The notes: generated from the letters alone by a model not told the origin. DNA of 64,000 nucleotides from Archangium primigenium (GCF_016904885.1 NZ_JADWYI010000001.1:6820001-6884000), one strand, 5' to 3'; numbered from the stretch's first letter, positions 34,907-44,372 are shown. Program-made: numbers and translations.

Positions 34907-35926
34907 ATGGGTGTCGATTCTGTTGGGAGTTCCAGCCGCAGTTCCACGACCAGTTCGTCCAGTGGCACGTCCAGCACGTCCGCGAACACGCCCGAGCCCA
35001 AGGCCAGTGCACCGCCGCCCGAGCCGCCCAAGCCCCGGATGAACTTCGAGGCGAGCAGCTTCACGCCGAGCTTCAAGCCGCCCTCGACGATGCCCGAGCT
35101 GAACCCCATGCTGGACCCCACGCCCATGGCGCAGCGGGCCCAGTTGACGCGTTCCGAGCCGGGGCAGGACGTGACGGCGCCCTCCCCCATGGGCCCGCCC
35201 TCGACGTTCCAGCCCACGGAGCGGCTGCCCTCGGGCCAGCTCGCGCCCGTGGGGCCTCCGGCGGACGCCTTCCATCCGGTGCCCAAGGCCGCGCCCGAGC
35301 TCACGTCCGTGCCCCTGCCCGTGCCGAGGCCCGAGCACCTGAGCACCCAGGCGCCGCTCCAGGCGCCCATTCCGATGCAGCGGCCCGCGAACCTGGGCGC
35401 CCCCCCGAGCACCCCGGCCGGCGCGGGCACCATCCGCTTCGGCGCGGACGCGAACCAGGCGGCGGTCAGCGAGCACACGCGGCAGGTGCTCCAGGACATC
35501 ATGGCCCAGGCGGGAGTCGCGGACCTGCGCATCACCAGCACGGCCCGGACGCCCGAGCGACAGGCGCTGGCGATGTACAACAACATCCAGAGCCAGGGCG
35601 TCGCGTCCCAGAAGGAGCTCTATGGAGCGCCCGGAGACCGGGTCGTGGACGCCTACGTGGCGGGCAAGGAGGCCGGTCTCTCCCGGGACGAAATCCTCCA
35701 GGCCATGACGGCGCAGATCCACGCGGAAGGGCCCGCCAACGTCTCGAGGCACATGGCGAACGACCCCTCCGCGCTCAACGTCATCGACATCTCGCCGGAC
35801 TCCATCGCCCGGGACCAACGGCCCGCCTTCCTGGAAGCGGCCCGGAACCATCCCTCCGTCTCACGGGTCCTGGATCCCTCCAACAAGGACCCCGCCTTCC
35901 ACCTGGAGATCAACCAGCCCCAGTGA
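34907..35926 (+). CDS. Ser/Pro-rich protein with a DD-peptidase-like C-terminal domain
   Basis: 339 aa. Residues 1-~180 are low-complexity: a Ser/Thr-rich start, then many Pro with PEPKASAPPPEPPKPR and PLPVPRPEHLS-like segments; no signal peptide. The C-terminal domain (~185-339) starts with RITSTARTPERQALAMY, carries SRHM (His282), NVIDIS (Asp294) and AFHLEI (His332, Glu334). The His...Asp...His spacing and flanks recall the zinc ligands of M15/hedgehog-type D-Ala-D-Ala peptidases, so cell-wall cleavage is possible. Lack of a signal with a long flexible head fits a cargo of a contractile or other special secretion system; that is inference. Confidence 0.6.
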   Translation: MGVDSVGSSSRSSTTSSSSGTSSTSANTPEPKASAPPPEPPKPRMNFEASSFTPSFKPPSTMPELNPMLDPTPMAQRAQLTRSEPGQDVTAPSPMGPPSTFQPTERLPSGQLAPVGPPADAFHPVPKAAPELTSVPLPVPRPEHLSTQAPLQAPIPMQRPANLGAPPSTPAGAGTIRFGADANQAAVSEHTRQVLQDIMAQAGVADLRITSTARTPERQALAMYNNIQSQGVASQKELYGAPGDRVVDAYVAGKEAGLSRDEILQAMTAQIHAEGPANVSRHMANDPSALNVIDISPDSIARDQRPAFLEAARNHPSVSRVLDPSNKDPAFHLEINQPQ

Positions 35927-35944
35927 GTCGGGGTCACCGGGCGC

Positions 35945-38308
35945 TCATTCCTCCAGGGTGAGCGTTCCGAGGTTCAGGTCCACCTCGCGCTGGACGACCA
36001 CGGTCCGCACGAGGGGCGCCGAGCCCGGCACGGAGCTCGCGGCGGACAGCGTCAGGGTGAGCGGACCCGTCTGCTCGATGGGCATCCAGAAGTAGCCCTC
36101 CCGGTCCTGATCCATGGGCTCGCCATTCACGGAGAAATAGGGAATGGGTGAGCCATCCGCGCGGACGAACTTCGCGCGGAGGTAGGCGCGCCGGGCCATG
36201 ACGATGTGCATCGTCCTCGCCGAGGCGGGTGGATCCACCCGCTGCCACTCGTCGAGCTGCCCATGGATGATCATCCGGTAGGACGGAGGGGGCGGTGGTG
36301 GCGGATCGACCAGGACATAACTCCGCTTCGCCAGCATCAGCACGAGGTGCTCACCCGAGACCTCCCCGAAGGAGAACCGGCCATCGGCCAGGGTCTGGGT
36401 CCGCAATTCGGGCGCGCCGTATCCGCCCACGGAGCCATGGGGGCGAATCGTGACGTCGACCTTCTCCAGGGGCTCGCCTCGGGTGTTCACCACGCGGCCC
36501 GAGAACGGGTGGCCCGCCTGGAATTGGAGCCGCACCTGGCCTCCCGTTTCGTGCACCTCCACCTCGGTCGAGGTGAAGTGGGAGTAGTCGGTGGCGCTCG
36601 CCAGCTCGGCGCTCACCCCGTAGCGCCCGGGCCGGGGCGCCGCGAGCGAGAAGTGTCCCTCGTCGTCGGTCTCGCCACTCTCGATCACGTTTCCGGCATC
36701 CAGGGGCCAGAGGCCCACCCGTGCGCGTGTCACGGGCTGCCCCCGCTCGTCCACCAGCAGGCCCTGGACCCGGGGTGAGCGCGAGAGGCGCGGGTTCAAG
36801 GTCGTGGGCGCGCGGACCTCGCGTCGCAACAGTTCCCGCTGGCTCGAGCCCACGCGGAACACGAACACTCCCGCCTCGGGGGCCACCAGCAGGAAGTGTC
36901 CCTCCGGTCCGGAGAGAGCCGTGTCCACCTCGTCCTCGATCTCCGGGTCGAGCAGGGCCACATGCTCGCCCACGATGGGCGCGCCCTGGTCATCCACCAG
37001 GGCGCCCTCGACGAGGGCCAACCGCCGCAGGACGAGGTCCACGGTGCGCCGACCCGCGGAGAACTTCGCCTGGTGCTCGGCGTTCTCGCGCTCGTCCAGC
37101 GAGAAGGCGTGGAGGTCCACCTCGCCCTCGGCCAGGGGCCCGAGGAGATAGTGCCCCCGCGCATCCGTTCGGGTCGTGAGGCGGGACGTCCGGAAGTCGG
37201 ACTCCTGAGAGGCCTCGACCCGCGCGCCCTCGACTGGACGGCCCCGCGCATCGCGCACCACGCCCTCCAACTCGACCCGGGGACGCAGCTCCAGGAGCAC
37301 CTCGGACGACTCGTTGGCGGAGACGTCCAGCCAGGCGCCGAGCGCGCCCTGACGCGCGCTGAGCTCATAGGACGCGTCGAACGTCAGCGCATCGAAGGAG
37401 AAGTGGCCTCGCTCATCCGAGAGGGTCTCCCGCGCCTCCGGTGTCTCGACGCCGCGCAGCTCGACCCGGACACCCGAGGCGGGCTCGCCGTCCGCCACCA
37501 CCCGGCCCTTCAGGGTCCACGGGGCATGGAGGACGAAGTCCACGGTCGAGGATGCGCCATGGAGCCGCTCGGTCTCCAGTCTGGAGCACGCGTCGCCGTG
37601 CGTGGCCAGCAGGAGGTACTCCCCCCGAGGCAGGGGCCCCAGGGCGTACTGGCCCCGTGCGTCCGTGCGGGTCTCGAGGAAATGGCCCTGGGCGGCGAAC
37701 ACGGCGGTGACGAGCGCATCGGCCACCGGGACGTCCTTCCGGTCCGTGACCCGTCCCGACAACCGCGTGCCCGCCAGCAGCACCAGGTCCACACCCTGCT
37801 CGCCCGTGGAGGCGCCCCGCCGCAGGGCCACGCCCTCGGGGCTCTCCGCCCAGAGCGTGTAGGCACCGGCCTCCATTCCCTGGAGCAGGAAGGAGCCGTC
37901 CGATGCGGAGGTGGCCTGAGCGAGCACCTGGGCCTCGCCGTCCCGCTCGCGCATCCACGCGAGCAGTCGCTCCGTGCCCGCGCATTCGAGGAAGGGCTCG
38001 GGGCGCGTCCGCCCGAACTCGTCCCGGCACGAAGGCGCCATCAAGGACCCCTCCGAGGAGGGCCGAACGGCGTACACCACCGCGCCCGCGACCGGCCCGC
38101 GCTCGCCGCGCACCGTGCCCGCGATGAAGGGGCCCTCCGGCACGGGCGCGGCCAGGGGCACTCGACGGTATGAGGTGGCGGACACCGACGGGGGCGAGGC
38201 CCGCGGGGGCGGGACGTCCGTCGTCGAGTCGGAGGTGCGCCAGAGAAGGAGCCCCGCCACCAGCAGGGCTCCCACGAGTGCCGCGATCATCCCCTGGCGC
38301 AGCCGCAT
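35945..38308 (-). CDS. Secreted protein of tandem carboxypeptidase-regulatory-like repeats (paralogue 2)
   Basis: 787 aa with the same plan as 30975-33290: signal/anchor (MIAALVGALLVAGLLLWR), then about seven beta-sandwich modules starting AGTVRGERGPVAG, SGRVTDRKDVPVAD, KGRVVADGEPASG, EGVVRDARGRPVEG, EGALVDDQGAPIVG, QGLLVDERGQPVTR and SGRVVNTRGEPLEK, each closing with an FSF/GxY pattern. The last module (RAKFVRADGSPIPYFSVNGE...) is clearly homologous to the end of paralogue 1. A Pro-run (DPPPPPPPS) lies before it. AGGAGAG precedes the ATG. Function unknown; a cell-surface adhesive or scaffold role is inferred. Confidence 0.85.
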   Translation of the reverse strand: MRLRQGMIAALVGALLVAGLLLWRTSDSTTDVPPPRASPPSVSATSYRRVPLAAPVPEGPFIAGTVRGERGPVAGAVVYAVRPSSEGSLMAPSCRDEFGRTRPEPFLECAGTERLLAWMRERDGEAQVLAQATSASDGSFLLQGMEAGAYTLWAESPEGVALRRGASTGEQGVDLVLLAGTRLSGRVTDRKDVPVADALVTAVFAAQGHFLETRTDARGQYALGPLPRGEYLLLATHGDACSRLETERLHGASSTVDFVLHAPWTLKGRVVADGEPASGVRVELRGVETPEARETLSDERGHFSFDALTFDASYELSARQGALGAWLDVSANESSEVLLELRPRVELEGVVRDARGRPVEGARVEASQESDFRTSRLTTRTDARGHYLLGPLAEGEVDLHAFSLDERENAEHQAKFSAGRRTVDLVLRRLALVEGALVDDQGAPIVGEHVALLDPEIEDEVDTALSGPEGHFLLVAPEAGVFVFRVGSSQRELLRREVRAPTTLNPRLSRSPRVQGLLVDERGQPVTRARVGLWPLDAGNVIESGETDDEGHFSLAAPRPGRYGVSAELASATDYSHFTSTEVEVHETGGQVRLQFQAGHPFSGRVVNTRGEPLEKVDVTIRPHGSVGGYGAPELRTQTLADGRFSFGEVSGEHLVLMLAKRSYVLVDPPPPPPPSYRMIIHGQLDEWQRVDPPASARTMHIVMARRAYLRAKFVRADGSPIPYFSVNGEPMDQDREGYFWMPIEQTGPLTLTLSAASSVPGSAPLVRTVVVQREVDLNLGTLTLEE

Positions 38309-38410
38309 CCACGCTCTCCTGGGGCGGTGCTTCCAGAGCCCCCTGTGCCCAGTCTAGCGTGTCACCCCACCACCGCGCTCGATGTGCGGTCCTCTGTCTC
38401 AAGCCGCGCG

Positions 38411-39796
38411 TTGATTCTCGCGAGGAGGTGGCTTCTGGTCGCCCATCGTTCGAGCCTCGTTTCGCTTTTCCTGGTGCTGCTCACGGCGTGTGGAACCGCT
38501 CGCGGAGGGCGTCCCGACACCGCGAGGGAAGAACACCTCGTCCAGGTCCCTCGCACGACCCAGTTCGTTCCGATCGCGTTTGGAAACGAGGCGTTCACCA
38601 AAGCCCTCGCGATGGAAGTCCGACGGAAAAAGCCCCCGGCGAATCCCGAGACAAGCGCCCGAGAACTCCTCGACGTCGCCCAACGCGATGGCTGGTACCA
38701 CTACACGCCACGGCAAGGACTCATCGCCTTGAATGGACATCCGTCCTCCGGGGAATGGGCGTCGGCGGAAGAGCGCATCACCCGGGAGTACTCACGGTTC
38801 TGCGCGTCCCTGGGGCAGACGGGCGATTGTCGGAAGGTCCTGCTGAACAGGCCCGTGCTCACCGCGGATGGCCGCTACACCCTCGCGATGTCCTTCGCGC
38901 TCGAAGAGGTCATCCCCGAGATGATGGAGGCGTTCGAGGGCATGGCCGACCCGGCAGCGATTCGCGCCTCCATCCTCTGGACGATGACCCTCTATGCGGC
39001 GATGTGGATGGCACCCGAACCCGTGTTCTCCAAGGGTCTGGCTGCCGTCGTGACGGCCAGCTTCATCTGCTACGTCGGAGTGGACACGTTCTGGACGCTC
39101 ATCCAGGGCTGGAGGCGATTGGTGCAGGCAGCGGACCTCGCAACCTCGATGCGAGAGCTCCGCACAGCGGGTGGGGCCTATGGCAAGGTGATGGGGAAGA
39201 ACGCCGCGCGGGCGTTTGCCCTGCTGCTCGCCGCGGCCATGGGCCAGACGGCCTCCAGCTATTCCGCCAGGGTGGTCGCGCTGCCCGGTGCGGCACGAGT
39301 CTCGGGGACGGCGGGCTCGGGGCTGGGGATCGCGCTGCCCCAGGTGGCGCACGTCGAAGGCGTGGTCGTGAGTGCGAACGCCGCCACCTTCACGCTCGCC
39401 ATGCCCATGGCCGCTACCATCGCGCAAGGCAGTGGAAGCGGCGCGGTCTCCGCTCTCGTGGAGGCGGAAGGCCCCGAGCACCACATCGCCACGAACAAAT
39501 GGTGGGAGGCCACGCACAGCGGTGGTCCTTGGACGCCTCGATTCCAGGACATCTTCGACCGGGCGGGAATGTCCTTGAACGATCCCGCCAACAGAATCCG
39601 CATCCCCGGTCACCAGGGTCCTCATCCGCAGGCGTATCACGAGGAAGTCTTCGAGCGATTGAACGCGGCGACACTGGAATGCCGTGGAACACGGCTGTGC
39701 CAGGAGGCCTTGGTCGCGGAACTCCGCGCGCTGGCCGTGGAACTCCACAGCGAGGGCTCGAGACTTCACACGCTCGTCACCCGGAGCACACGGTAG
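38411..39796 (+). CDS. SitA-like polymorphic lipoprotein toxin with AHH nuclease domain
   Basis: 461 aa from the TTG at 38411; the frame is open to 38327, so the start is uncertain. Lipoprotein signal ending LLTAC (Cys27). A middle region has hydrophobic segments (WTMTLYAAMWMA, AAVVTASFICYVGVDTFW, Ala-rich ARAFALLLAAAMG). The C-terminus is an AHH/HNH-type nuclease: EHHIATNK (His357, His358), FDRAGMSLNDPANRIRIPGHQGPHPQAYHEEVFERLN. Outer-membrane-exchange toxins of the SitA type in myxobacteria share this plan of lipoprotein head, variable middle and nuclease tail, and are handed to kin cells through TraA. Eleven bases downstream an Imm11-like gene follows. The SitA link is by architecture, the nuclease by motif. 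Confidence 0.8.
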   Translation: MILARRWLLVAHRSSLVSLFLVLLTACGTARGGRPDTAREEHLVQVPRTTQFVPIAFGNEAFTKALAMEVRRKKPPANPETSARELLDVAQRDGWYHYTPRQGLIALNGHPSSGEWASAEERITREYSRFCASLGQTGDCRKVLLNRPVLTADGRYTLAMSFALEEVIPEMMEAFEGMADPAAIRASILWTMTLYAAMWMAPEPVFSKGLAAVVTASFICYVGVDTFWTLIQGWRRLVQAADLATSMRELRTAGGAYGKVMGKNAARAFALLLAAAMGQTASSYSARVVALPGAARVSGTAGSGLGIALPQVAHVEGVVVSANAATFTLAMPMAATIAQGSGSGAVSALVEAEGPEHHIATNKWWEATHSGGPWTPRFQDIFDRAGMSLNDPANRIRIPGHQGPHPQAYHEEVFERLNAATLECRGTRLCQEALVAELRALAVELHSEGSRLHTLVTRSTR

Positions 39797-39807
39797 AAGG
39801 GCGGCAC

Positions 39808-40374
39808 ATGGGCATCCGGTACTACAAGCTGACGGACGACATCGCGCATCCCGACCGCTGGGAGTTGGGCAAGCTCCACGATTCTCGGGGAGAGGAGCTC
39901 TGGCCCGCGCCGTTGATGCGAGGGGAGCCCACCCACCTGGAGGGCCGCATGACGTTGCCCGTCAAACGCGTGGGAGCGGCGCTCGACTTCTCTCACGCGG
40001 CATTCGGCATCCCCATCGTGCACGTCCGAATCGCGGAGTGCTTCATGCACCTGGCCACGGACTGCGTGCAGTTCTTCCCCGTCGACATCGAGGGGCATGC
40101 CGAGCAGTACCTCCTCCTCAATGTCTCGAGGACCGTGAAGTGCATTGACGATCATGCCTCGGAGGAAGTCCGCTATTGGCGGCCGGAGGATGAGCGTCCC
40201 GAGAAGACGGGACAGTATCGTGCCGTGTACGGCATGCGCCTCGACCCGGCGAAGGTCGGCGAGGTGAAGATCTTCCGACCCTGGGGTTGGACCGTGGCCC
40301 TCATTGTCTCCGAGGAGGTCAAGCAGGCCCTGGAGGACCTGAAGGCCACGGGGGTGAACTTCAAGGAAGTGTGA
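39808..40374 (+). CDS. Imm11-like (DUF1629) immunity protein
   Basis: 188 aa soluble protein, GAAGGG six bases before the ATG. The pattern [12 protein letters not shown]..., [48 protein letters not shown] fits the Imm11/DUF1629 family that accompanies nuclease toxins in myxobacteria. Placed immediately after the AHH toxin on the same strand, it should neutralise that nuclease in the cytoplasm (SitI role). Its last 14 bases overlap the end of the converging hisIE gene, so the toxin pair sits directly against the end of the his operon. Confidence 0.78.
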   Translation: MGIRYYKLTDDIAHPDRWELGKLHDSRGEELWPAPLMRGEPTHLEGRMTLPVKRVGAALDFSHAAFGIPIVHVRIAECFMHLATDCVQFFPVDIEGHAEQYLLLNVSRTVKCIDDHASEEVRYWRPEDERPEKTGQYRAVYGMRLDPAKVGEVKIFRPWGWTVALIVSEEVKQALEDLKATGVNFKEV

Positions 40375-40996
40375 GCGTCTGTTTCGCGGCCGGGGGCGCG
40401 GCCCGCCGGGCGAGCACGTCCTTCACGTCCGCGAGCGTCACGCCGAGCGGGCGCACCGCCACGAGCAGGTGGTAGAGCACGTCGGCGGCCTCCTCCACCG
40501 CGCGCGCCTTGTCCCCATCCGCGCACGCCGTGACCAGCTCCGCCGCCTCCTCGCCAATCTTCTTGAGGCGCAGGTTGCGGTCCTCCAGCAGCCGCCGCGT
40601 GTAGCTGGGCTTCTCGCCTGGCGCGGGTGCGGTCGCGGCCCGCTCGGTGAGGGTGCGATCCAGCGCCACGAGCGCATCCACGGGCCCCACGCCGAAGCAC
40701 GTCTCCGCGCCGGTGTGGCACGCCGGGCCCGCCTTCTCCACCCGCGCGAGCACCGCGTCCGCGTCGCAGTCGGCCGTCAGGGACACCACGCGCTGCACGT
40801 TGCCGCTCGTGCCGCCCTTGTGCCACAGCCCCCGCGTGCGCGAGCGGTAGTGCATCTCGCCCGTCGCCAGCGTCTTCTCCAGCGCCTCGCGATCCGCGTG
40901 CGCCACCATGAGCACGTCGCCCGTGTGCGCGTCCTGCGTCACCACCGTGACGAGCCCGTTGCCCTTGCCGAAGTCCAGCGTCGAGAGATCCAACAT
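40361..40996 (-). CDS. hisIE: Bifunctional phosphoribosyl-AMP cyclohydrolase / phosphoribosyl-ATP pyrophosphatase
   Basis: 211 aa. HisI half (1-~115): [43 protein letters not shown] and CHTGAETCF with the metal Cys/His residues. HisE half (~120-205): [22 protein letters not shown] and [13 protein letters not shown] with the acidic helix residues. It performs steps 2 and 3 of histidine synthesis. The ATG at 40996 shares an A with the hisN stop (TGATG). It is the last gene of the operon; its end overlaps the immunity gene. Confidence 0.95.
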   Translation of the reverse strand: MLDLSTLDFGKGNGLVTVVTQDAHTGDVLMVAHADREALEKTLATGEMHYRSRTRGLWHKGGTSGNVQRVVSLTADCDADAVLARVEKAGPACHTGAETCFGVGPVDALVALDRTLTERAATAPAPGEKPSYTRRLLEDRNLRLKKIGEEAAELVTACADGDKARAVEEAADVLYHLLVAVRPLGVTLADVKDVLARRAAPPAAKQTLTLP

Positions 40997-41772
40997 CACG
41001 GCCCCTTCGTGGCGCCGAGCACCTGGCGCACCGACTCCGCCAGCACGGCGTTGGTGGCGATGGCGCTGCCGCCAAACGCCGTGCGCTTGCCGCTCCAGTC
41101 CGTGAACACCCCACCCGCCTCCTCGATGATGGGCAAGAGCGCCGCCGCGTCCCAGGGCGACATCAGCTCGTCCGCCATGACCTCGGCGCGGCCCGTGGCC
41201 ACCAGGAGGTAGCCGTAGCAGTCCCCCCATGTCCGGGCCACGGAGGACTTCGCCGACAGGGCGCGCCAGCCCGTGCCCCGCTCGGGGTGCGTCTGGAAGC
41301 GCTCGTCGGTGACGAGCACGAGCGAGCGCGACAGCTCGGCCTCGGCGGACACCCACGTGAGCTTGCCGTTCCACCAGCAGCCCTGCCCCGGCGCCGCCAC
41401 CAGCATGTCCCCCACGGGCGGGAAGTACGCCGCGCCCGCGAGGATGGTGTCGCCCTCCATCACCGCCACCAGCGTGCCCCACAGCGGCACGCCCCGGATG
41501 AACGTCTTGGTGCCGTCGATGGGATCGAGGATCCACCGGCGCCGGGCCCCGGGCCGCGTCTCGCCGAACTCCTCGCCGAGGATGCCGTCCTCGGGGAAGC
41601 GGGACTCGATCCACTCGCGCGCCGTGCGCTCGGCCGTCTGATCCGCCACCGTCACGGGGGAGCCGTCCCCCTTGGTGTGCACCTGGACGCCCTGGCGGAA
41701 GAAGCCCAGCGCCACGTCGCCCGACTTGCGAGCCACTTCCTCCGCCGCCTGCATCAATGACCGTGCATCCAT
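40996..41772 (-). CDS. hisN: Histidinol-phosphatase, inositol-monophosphatase type
   Basis: 258 aa. IMPase-fold metal sites: GEEFGE (Glu), [15 protein letters not shown] (Asp/Asp) and [17 protein letters not shown] (Asp). In this operon it supplies the histidinol-phosphate phosphatase step, since HisB here lacks the phosphatase half found in enteric bacteria. ATG 41772 follows the hisF stop by 3 bases. Inositol phosphatase activity is an alternative on sequence alone, but the location between hisF and hisIE decides for HisN. Confidence 0.9.
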   Translation of the reverse strand: MDARSLMQAAEEVARKSGDVALGFFRQGVQVHTKGDGSPVTVADQTAERTAREWIESRFPEDGILGEEFGETRPGARRRWILDPIDGTKTFIRGVPLWGTLVAVMEGDTILAGAAYFPPVGDMLVAAPGQGCWWNGKLTWVSAEAELSRSLVLVTDERFQTHPERGTGWRALSAKSSVARTWGDCYGYLLVATGRAEVMADELMSPWDAAALLPIIEEAGGVFTDWSGKRTAFGGSAIATNAVLAESVRQVLGATKGP

Positions 41773-41775
41773 TTG

Positions 41776-42534
41776 CTAGAGGCTCCTGATGTCGAGGCCG
41801 CTGCCCTGCAGCAGCGTCTTGATGGACCGCACCGTGGTCACGCCGTCGTGGAGGATGCCCGCGACGAGCGCCGCCTCCGCCTTCCCCTCGCTCAGCGCGG
41901 CCCGGACATGCTCCGCGCTGCCCGCGCCTCCCGAGGCGATGACGGGGACCTGGACCGCCTCGGCCACGGCCCGGGTCAGCTCCAGGTCATATCCCGAACG
42001 GGCCCCGTCGCGATCGATGCTCGTGAGGAGGATCTCCCCCGCGCCCCGGCGCACGCACTCGCGCGCCCAGGCGAGGGCCTCCAGCTCCGTGGGCTTCTTG
42101 CCGCCGTGCGTGAAGACACGCCAGCCCGCGCCGTCGCGCTTGGCGTCGATGCTCGCCACCACGCACTGGGCCCCGAAGCGCTCGGCGCACTCGGTGAGGA
42201 CCTCGGGCCGGGCCACCGCGGCCGAGTTGAGGCTCACCTTGTCCGCGCCCGCGCGCAGGGCCCGCCCCACGTCGTCCACCGTGCGCACCCCACCGCCCAC
42301 CGTGAGCGGGATGAACAGCCGCTCGGCGGTGCGGTGCACCAGGTCCCACAGCGTGCCCCGCTCCTCCTGGGTGGCGGAGATGTCGAGGAACGTCACCTCG
42401 TCCGCCCCGGCGTCCTCGTAGCGCAGCGCCAGTTCCACCGGGTCGCCCACGTCGCGCAGGCCCTCGAACTGGACGCCCTTGACCACGCGCCCGCCCTTCA
42501 CGTCCAGACAGACGATCAGCCGCCGCGTGAGCAT
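41776..42534 (-). CDS. hisF: Imidazole glycerol phosphate synthase, cyclase subunit
   Basis: 252 aa TIM barrel. Catalytic Asp residues in [16 protein letters not shown] (Asp11) and [14 protein letters not shown] (Asp ~130), with phosphate loops VGGGVRT and ASGGAGS. It pairs with HisH, which supplies ammonia, to form imidazole glycerol phosphate and AICAR. It begins one base before the hisB stop and ends 3 bases before hisN. Confidence 0.96.
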   Translation of the reverse strand: MLTRRLIVCLDVKGGRVVKGVQFEGLRDVGDPVELALRYEDAGADEVTFLDISATQEERGTLWDLVHRTAERLFIPLTVGGGVRTVDDVGRALRAGADKVSLNSAAVARPEVLTECAERFGAQCVVASIDAKRDGAGWRVFTHGGKKPTELEALAWARECVRRGAGEILLTSIDRDGARSGYDLELTRAVAEAVQVPVIASGGAGSAEHVRAALSEGKAEAALVAGILHDGVTTVRSIKTLLQGSGLDIRSL

Positions 42535-42535
42535 G

Positions 42536-43072
42536 TCACGTCACCTCCAGGGCGACGGCGCCCTTGGTGCTGAACACCACGCCCGAGTCCACCAGCGCAT
42601 CGCGCAGCGCGAAGCCGAGCGCCTTGAAGGCCGCCTCCGTCACGTGGTGGCTGTCCTTGCCCCGGAGGATGCGCAGGTGCAGCGTCACCTTGGCGTGCTC
42701 GCAGAACGAGCGCATCACGTGCTCGTAGAGTTTGTTCTTGAGCGGGCCCCGGTAATAGAAGCGCCCGCCGACGTCGAGGCACGCCTGCACGAGCGCGTCA
42801 TCCATGGGCAGCGTGCGCTCGCCGTAGCGCGCGGCGGTGGCGGGGATGATCTTCTGCACGGCCGTGCCCAGGGTGATGGCCACGTCCTCCATGAGGTGGT
42901 GGCGCAGATCGCCCCGCGCGTGCAGGGTCAGGTCCAGCCCCGCGTAGCGCGCGAAGGTGCCGAGCATGTGATCGAAGAAGGGCTGCCCCGTGTCCACCTG
43001 GGCCACGCCCTTGCCGATGGCGAGCTGCACCGTGACCTTGGTTTCCTTGGTTTCCCGAACGATGGTGGTCAT
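42536..43072 (-). CDS. hisB: Imidazoleglycerol-phosphate dehydratase
   Basis: 178 aa, monofunctional dehydratase without the N-terminal phosphatase domain. The manganese-binding His-rich motifs are present: [28 protein letters not shown], and [15 protein letters not shown]. The N-terminus is slightly shorter than usual (~195 aa), with the [14 protein letters not shown] strand directly after the start. ATGA overlap with the hisA stop at 43069-43072. Confidence 0.94.
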   Translation of the reverse strand: MTTIVRETKETKVTVQLAIGKGVAQVDTGQPFFDHMLGTFARYAGLDLTLHARGDLRHHLMEDVAITLGTAVQKIIPATAARYGERTLPMDDALVQACLDVGGRFYYRGPLKNKLYEHVMRSFCEHAKVTLHLRILRGKDSHHVTEAAFKALGFALRDALVDSGVVFSTKGAVALEVT

Positions 43073-43782
43073 GCGAACTCCTGGGCGACGAGGCCCGCGT
43101 CCAATCTGCCCGTGTACAACGCCATGCCGATGACGGCGCCCGCGGCGCCCACGCCCCCGAGTGCCCGCAGATCCTCCACCGTCGTCACGCCGCCGGAGGC
43201 GAACAGCGGGTGGCGGCTCGCGCGGCACACCGTCTCCATGAGGGGCAGGTCCACCCCCTCCATCTGTCCCTCCTTGTGCACGGCCGTCACCAGCAGGCCA
43301 CGCAGCGGCAGGGGCTCCAGGGACTCCAGCACGGCGACGATGTCGCGCGCGCTGCCCGCCGTCCAACCGCGCGTCACCACCTCGCGGCCCTTCACGTCCG
43401 CGGCCACCACCACCCGGCCGGGAAAACGCTCGGCCACCTCACGCAGCCAGGTGGCGTCCTCGATGGCGCGCGTGCCCACCACCACGGACGCGGCGCCCAG
43501 GGCGAGCACGGCCTCCACCTTGGCGGTGTCGCGGACGCCGCCGCCCACGGAGAACGTCAGCCCGGGCTCGTGCGAGAGCAGCGCGCGGATGGCGTCCTCG
43601 TTGGAGCCCTTGCCCAGCGCCGCGTCCAGGTCCACCACGTGGAAGGTGGTGAAGCCGTGCGCGCGCCAGCGCTCGAGCGCGTCCAGGGGGTTGTTCACCC
43701 GCACCCGCTCGTCGGCGTAGGAGCCGCCCACGAGTTGCACACAGGCGCCCTCGCGCAGGTCGATCGCCGGAATGGCCTTCAT
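43069..43782 (-). CDS. hisA: Phosphoribosylformimino-5-aminoimidazole carboxamide ribotide isomerase
   Basis: 237 aa TIM barrel. Starts AIPAIDLREGACVQLVGGSY with the catalytic Asp8 and has the second Asp in LVTAVHKEGQMEGVDLPL, where the usual TDIxRDG is replaced by TAVHKEGQMEG. This is a noticeable deviation: the second acidic catalyst (Asp129 in many HisA) seems displaced or replaced by Glu. Phosphate loops VGGGVRD and FASGGVTT are intact. ATGA overlaps at both ends. Confidence 0.92.
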   Translation of the reverse strand: MKAIPAIDLREGACVQLVGGSYADERVRVNNPLDALERWRAHGFTTFHVVDLDAALGKGSNEDAIRALLSHEPGLTFSVGGGVRDTAKVEAVLALGAASVVVGTRAIEDATWLREVAERFPGRVVVAADVKGREVVTRGWTAGSARDIVAVLESLEPLPLRGLLVTAVHKEGQMEGVDLPLMETVCRASRHPLFASGGVTTVEDLRALGGVGAAGAVIGMALYTGRLDAGLVAQEFA

Positions 43783-44372
43783 GCGCGCACCTCGTCGAGG
43801 AAGGCGTGCACGAAGCGCACGCCGGCCGCCGAGCTCTTCTCCGGGTGGAACTGTACGCCCAGCACCCGGCCGCGCCGCACCGCCGCGGGGAAACGGTCCC
43901 CCTCGTGCGCCGTCCACCCCACCACCGCCTCGGGCCGCTCGGCGCGGCAGGCGAAGCTGTGCGCGTAGTAGACGGAGCCGAGCCGCGCCGCCTGGACGGC
44001 CGTGTCCTCCTCCACCGAGTTCCACCCGATGTGGGGCACCCGCTGGGAGACAAGCCGCGTCACCCGCCCCGGGAAGAAGCCCAGGCCCTCGCCCTCCCCC
44101 TCTTCGCTCCCGTCGAAGAGCAGCTGCATGCCCAGGCAGATGCCCAGACACGCGAGCCCGTCGTCCAGCGCGCGCCGCATCCGCTCCCGGCCGGGAGCGA
44201 GCCGGGCCGCCGCCGCGCCAAAGGCCCCCACGCCCGGCAGCACCAGCAGGCCGGTGTCCAGGGCGCGCACGGGGTCCGTCTCCACGCGCACCTCGACGCC
44301 CGGCGCCAGGGCGAGCGCCTTGGCCAGGGAGTGGATGTTGCCAGCGCCATAGTCGAACAGCGTCACTCTCAC
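43779..44372 (-). CDS. hisH: Imidazole glycerol phosphate synthase, glutamine amidotransferase subunit
   Basis: 197 aa class I amidotransferase. Triad: Cys in LGICLGMQLLF, His and Glu in GVQFHPEKSS. Also FDYGAGNIHSL and PHIGWN. It feeds ammonia to HisF. The GTG at 44372 overlaps the hisC stop (GTGA). A second GTG two codons on is possible. Confidence 0.95.
   Translation of the reverse strand: MRVTLFDYGAGNIHSLAKALALAPGVEVRVETDPVRALDTGLLVLPGVGAFGAAAARLAPGRERMRRALDDGLACLGICLGMQLLFDGSEEGEGEGLGFFPGRVTRLVSQRVPHIGWNSVEEDTAVQAARLGSVYYAHSFACRAERPEAVVGWTAHEGDRFPAAVRRGRVLGVQFHPEKSSAAGVRFVHAFLDEVRA

Noticed and set aside
38309..40374. Recent mobile insertion carrying the toxin pair
   Set aside because: No transposase, integrase, direct repeats or att-like ends were seen; only slightly different base use. 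Transfer remains possible but is not shown.
41000..41772. Inositol monophosphatase as the name for the IMPase-fold gene
   Set aside because: Position inside the his operon and the lack of a phosphatase half in hisB favour histidinol-phosphatase.
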